Positions 62,027-64,000 of a stretch of 64,000 bases of DNA are shown piece by piece. This DNA is from Tropicimonas sp033101155. Its GTDB lineage: Bacteria; Pseudomonadota; Alphaproteobacteria; Rhodobacterales; Rhodobacteraceae. Location of the stretch: NCBI RefSeq assembly GCF_033101155.1, contig NZ_JAWMPX010000026.1, forward strand, positions 1-64,000, read 5' to 3'. The translations under genes and the position numbers were made by a program. The number at the start of each line of letters is the position of its first letter. The stretch's first letter is position 1. The notes under the pieces are model-generated. The model was not told the DNA's origin. It was given only the letters and a program-made list of their open reading frames with translations, and made no database searches.

Positions 62027-62287
62027 ATGCCGCATGCAGAGGCGATCACAGCCCTCGACTTCTTGAAGCTCGGTGACTTCCGGGCAGGTAGCGAAATGGA
62101 GGCAGCGCATCAGATCTGTCAATCGCATGAGGGCGACCCGACATTTGACTGGATTCACGCTCTTGTACATCGGATTGAAGGCGACGATTGGAATGCCGAG
62201 TATTGGTATCGGCGAGCGGGCAAGTCACGGCATCCAGAGACTATCGAGGAGGAGTGGCAGGCTATTCGTGCGACGATTTCCGGGTAA
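62027..62287 (+). CDS. Small helical hypothetical protein (TPR-like)
   Basis: This 86-residue soluble protein starts MPHAEAITALDFLKLGDFRAGS after a strong AAAGGAG ribosome-binding site. The middle segment (DWIHALVHRIEGDDWNAEYWYRRAGK) is rich in Trp and Tyr and helical, resembling a lone TPR-like repeat. No family function is known to me. It is not in an operon, and the tRNA-Arg gene lies 150 bases downstream on the other strand. Confidence 0.72.
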   Translation: MPHAEAITALDFLKLGDFRAGSEMEAAHQICQSHEGDPTFDWIHALVHRIEGDDWNAEYWYRRAGKSRHPETIEEEWQAIRATISG

Positions 62288-62433
62288 CTTCCCGGTTGGA
62301 CCCGATCTATTAGACCGCGACAAATCGGAGCCGCATGCCAGAGCGTTCCGGAAACGAATGGGAGGAAAACGGGGGAGCGGAGTCCCACTCTTCGAATTTT
62401 CCCGTATTAAAACAACCTACTAAAGATGTGGTA

Positions 62434-62510
62434 TGGCGGTCGCTATAGGATTCGAACCTATGACCTTCGCCTTCGGAGGGCGACACTCTATCCAGCTGAG
62501 CTAAGCGACC
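62434..62510 (-). tRNA. tRNA-Arg (anticodon CCG)
   Basis: On the minus strand the cloverleaf is complete: a 7-bp acceptor stem GGTCGCT/AGCGACC, the D-arm GCTCAGCTGGATAGAG, an anticodon stem TCGCC/GGCGA with loop CTCCGAA (anticodon CCG, codon CGG), and TTCGAATCC in the T arm. The discriminator base is G and CCA is encoded. Confidence 0.96.
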
Positions 62511-62663
62511 GTGAGCGCCGACGTAGCAACTCGCGCGCAGGTTTGCAAGCGGTTCGAAGCCCTGAAAGCGCGATGGGCAACGTCCGCGACAATTCGATGT
62601 GTCCTTGCAGTGCGGGCTTGCATTCCATCCGGGGATCGCCTGTTCTGTTGAAACGCTTGAAAA

Positions 62664-63770
62664 ATGACGGATCTTGCCGTGCTTTCCATTCTTCGCGCTG
62701 CCTGCGCCCTGTTTGTGCTCATAGGTGTCGGTGTAACCGATCCCGTTTCTGCCCAGCAGCAGGTCAGCGGAGGACTTGCCGAACTCGTCGACGACGCCGC
62801 CCCCGAGGAACCGCTGCGCGTCGGAGTCGGTGTCAAGATCACCCAGATCACCGGCGTCGACCAGAAAGCCGAGAATTTCGGCGTTGTCGCGCGGGTTCGG
62901 ATGAGATGGAAGGATGAGGCGCTTGCCTTCGATGCCGAGGAACTCGGGCGATCGATCAAGACCCTTTCCTCGGACGAATTCGCGAAAAGAGGCCGGGAAT
63001 ACGGCGTGCATATTCCCGTTGCGACCATCGAGAACCAGCAGAGCCGCAGCTTTGTCAAATCTTCGGTCGTTACCTGGTTTCCCGACGGTACGGCGCTTTT
63101 CACCGAGGAGATCATCCTGACGCTTCAGGCACCGGATTTCGACTTCCGTCGATTCCCCTTCGACCACCAGAATTTCTACTTTCGGATCGTCGCCAACGGC
63201 CCAACCAACTTCCTGAAATTCGAGCCCCTGGCCGAGGCCAGCGGATTGGGGGATACACTTGGCGAAGAGGAGTGGCTGATCACCGACCACTGGACCGAGG
63301 TGGACGAGGTCGAAGGCATCTCCGGCTTCACCTCCTCGCGGTTCTCACTCGGGTTCTCCGCCCATCGCCACCTGTTCTATTACTGGGCCCGTATCTTCGT
63401 GCCGGTTACCCTGCTGATCATTATCGGTTGGGCGAACCTGTTCCTGGAGGAATACCGCCGCCGGATCGACATTGCGACCGGCAACCTGCTCGCCTTCATT
63501 GCCTACAATTTCACCATCTCCGGCGAACTCCCCCGCCTAGGCTACGTGACCTTCATCGACGCCCTGATGATGTCGGTCTTCATTCTCTCGGTAGCCTCGG
63601 TTGTGTACAATGTCGCGCTGCGGCGTCTGTCCATGGCAGGCATGGAGGAGAAGGCGCGGGCGATGGATTGGCACACAACCCATTGGGGCTATCCGCTGCT
63701 TTTCATCGGCACGGTTGTCGTCCTGCGGCAGATCTTCTTTGTGGATGGCGCGCTGATCCCGTTTCTCTAG
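62664..63770 (+). CDS. Prokaryotic pentameric ligand-gated ion channel
   Basis: This 368-residue protein is a Cys-loop-type receptor homologue like GLIC/ELIC. A signal peptide (to about residue 30) is followed by an extracellular ligand-binding beta sandwich. The FPFD motif of the Cys-loop position is at 164-167, without flanking cysteines as in other bacterial members. Four transmembrane helices follow: M1 about 239-262, M2 about 268-285, M3 about 295-318 and M4 about 342-360. The M2-M3 junction LAFIAYNFTISGELPRLGYVTF resembles that of GLIC. The ion selectivity and ligand are unknown. It converges on sufS. Confidence 0.92.
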   Translation: MTDLAVLSILRAACALFVLIGVGVTDPVSAQQQVSGGLAELVDDAAPEEPLRVGVGVKITQITGVDQKAENFGVVARVRMRWKDEALAFDAEELGRSIKTLSSDEFAKRGREYGVHIPVATIENQQSRSFVKSSVVTWFPDGTALFTEEIILTLQAPDFDFRRFPFDHQNFYFRIVANGPTNFLKFEPLAEASGLGDTLGEEEWLITDHWTEVDEVEGISGFTSSRFSLGFSAHRHLFYYWARIFVPVTLLIIIGWANLFLEEYRRRIDIATGNLLAFIAYNFTISGELPRLGYVTFIDALMMSVFILSVASVVYNVALRRLSMAGMEEKARAMDWHTTHWGYPLLFIGTVVVLRQIFFVDGALIPFL

Positions 63771-63790
63771 AGGCGCAGCCCCCTGCCCTG

Positions 63791-64000
63791 TCAGGCAAAG
63801 AGCTCGTGACAAAGCTCCAGCGCCTCGACCAGCGCATCGACCTCCTCAACCGTGTTGTAGAGGCCGAAGCTCGCCCGGCAGGTCGCGGTCAGGCCAAGGT
63901 GGTCCATCAACGGGCCGGCGCAATGATGGCCTGCGCGCACCGCGACGCCCTTCTTGTCGAGCACGGTCGAGATGTCATGCGGATGCGCCGCGCCTTCCAG
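63791..64000 (-). CDS. sufS: Cysteine desulfurase SufS, C-terminal part
   Basis: Read on the minus strand, the last 69 codons of a class II cysteine desulfurase are present: VRAGHHCAGPLMDHLGL with the catalytic cysteine in the HHCAGP loop, then CRASFGLYNTVEEVDALVEAL. The gene continues beyond the right edge, so the PLP-lysine and the start are not visible. It supplies sulfur for SUF-type iron-sulfur cluster assembly, consistent with BolA and Grx in this window. Confidence 0.93.
   Translation of the reverse strand: MEGAAHPHDISTVLDKKGVAVRAGHHCAGPLMDHLGLTATCRASFGLYNTVEEVDALVEALELCHELFA

Noticed and set aside
62434..62510. tRNA-Arg as an integration site for a mobile element
   Set aside because: No repeated 3' tRNA fragment, integrase or phage genes were seen in the flanks.

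Overview
The window looks like a chromosomal segment of a marine alphaproteobacterium of the order Rhodobacterales (Roseobacter/Paracoccaceae group). This rests on overall gene order and family content rather than on a marker phylogeny. Indicators are a secDF-yajC block running into a ccmABCDG cytochrome c maturation block, an RNase E whose S1 domain is split by a very long acidic insertion, adjacent DUF6456 and DUF6477 genes, RTX/Hint and VPLPA-CTERM type secreted proteins, and high-GC codon use throughout.

Region by region. 1-6.1 kb: ribosomal proteins S9 and L13, a DUF2157-like membrane protein and RNase E, all on the minus strand. 6.1-10.5 kb: a long gene-free stretch upstream of rne, then a HAD phosphatase and a DctB/DctD-type two-component system. 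10.7-17.8 kb: a minus-strand run of yajC, secD, secF, a TauE/SafE exporter, an Mth938-domain protein and ccmA-B-C-D-G. 17.9-28.8 kb: small housekeeping genes: ArsC/Spx-like, a DksA-like zinc finger, the BolA and CGFS glutaredoxin pair, a VOC protein, ZapA with a coiled-coil partner, transketolase, a COQ10/RatA-like START protein, a hypoxanthine phosphoribosyltransferase, a dihaem cytochrome c, lipoyl synthase and a two-domain lysozyme-inhibitor-like protein. 28.9-36.4 kb: DUF6456 and DUF6477 genes in divergent orientation, a small orphan gene, an XRE-cupin regulator divergent from an adenylate-forming ligase, and a dimethylglycine/sarcosine dehydrogenase-like flavoprotein. 36.4-42.4 kb: a Hint-domain remnant, a 1237-residue RTX-Hint protein and TrmO. 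42.5-48.7 kb: a complete moxR-DUF58-DUF4381-batA-batB/C-batD operon. 48.8-57 kb: a periplasmic HAD protein and a sulfatase, divergent from a Crp/Fnr regulator and an octahaem cytochrome with HEAT/TPR-like tail, then a chemoreceptor. 57.6-64 kb: a VPLPA-CTERM protein, a DUF4345 protein, an NmrA-like reductase divergent from an AraC regulator, a P-loop kinase-like protein, tRNA-Arg(CCG), a prokaryotic pentameric ligand-gated ion channel and the 3' end of sufS.

How the parts relate. SecDF-YajC exports the periplasmic proteins, and the Ccm proteins mature the c-type cytochromes, at least two of which (dihaem, octahaem) lie in the window. The bat operon is a self-contained envelope module. The most interesting loci for follow-up are the sulfatase/HAD/Crp/octahaem cluster, the pentameric ion channel, the DctD-type regulator that lacks the sigma-54 contact loop, and the RTX-Hint protein with its cysteine-less Hint relative. 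All calls come from reading the sequence; no database search was run.
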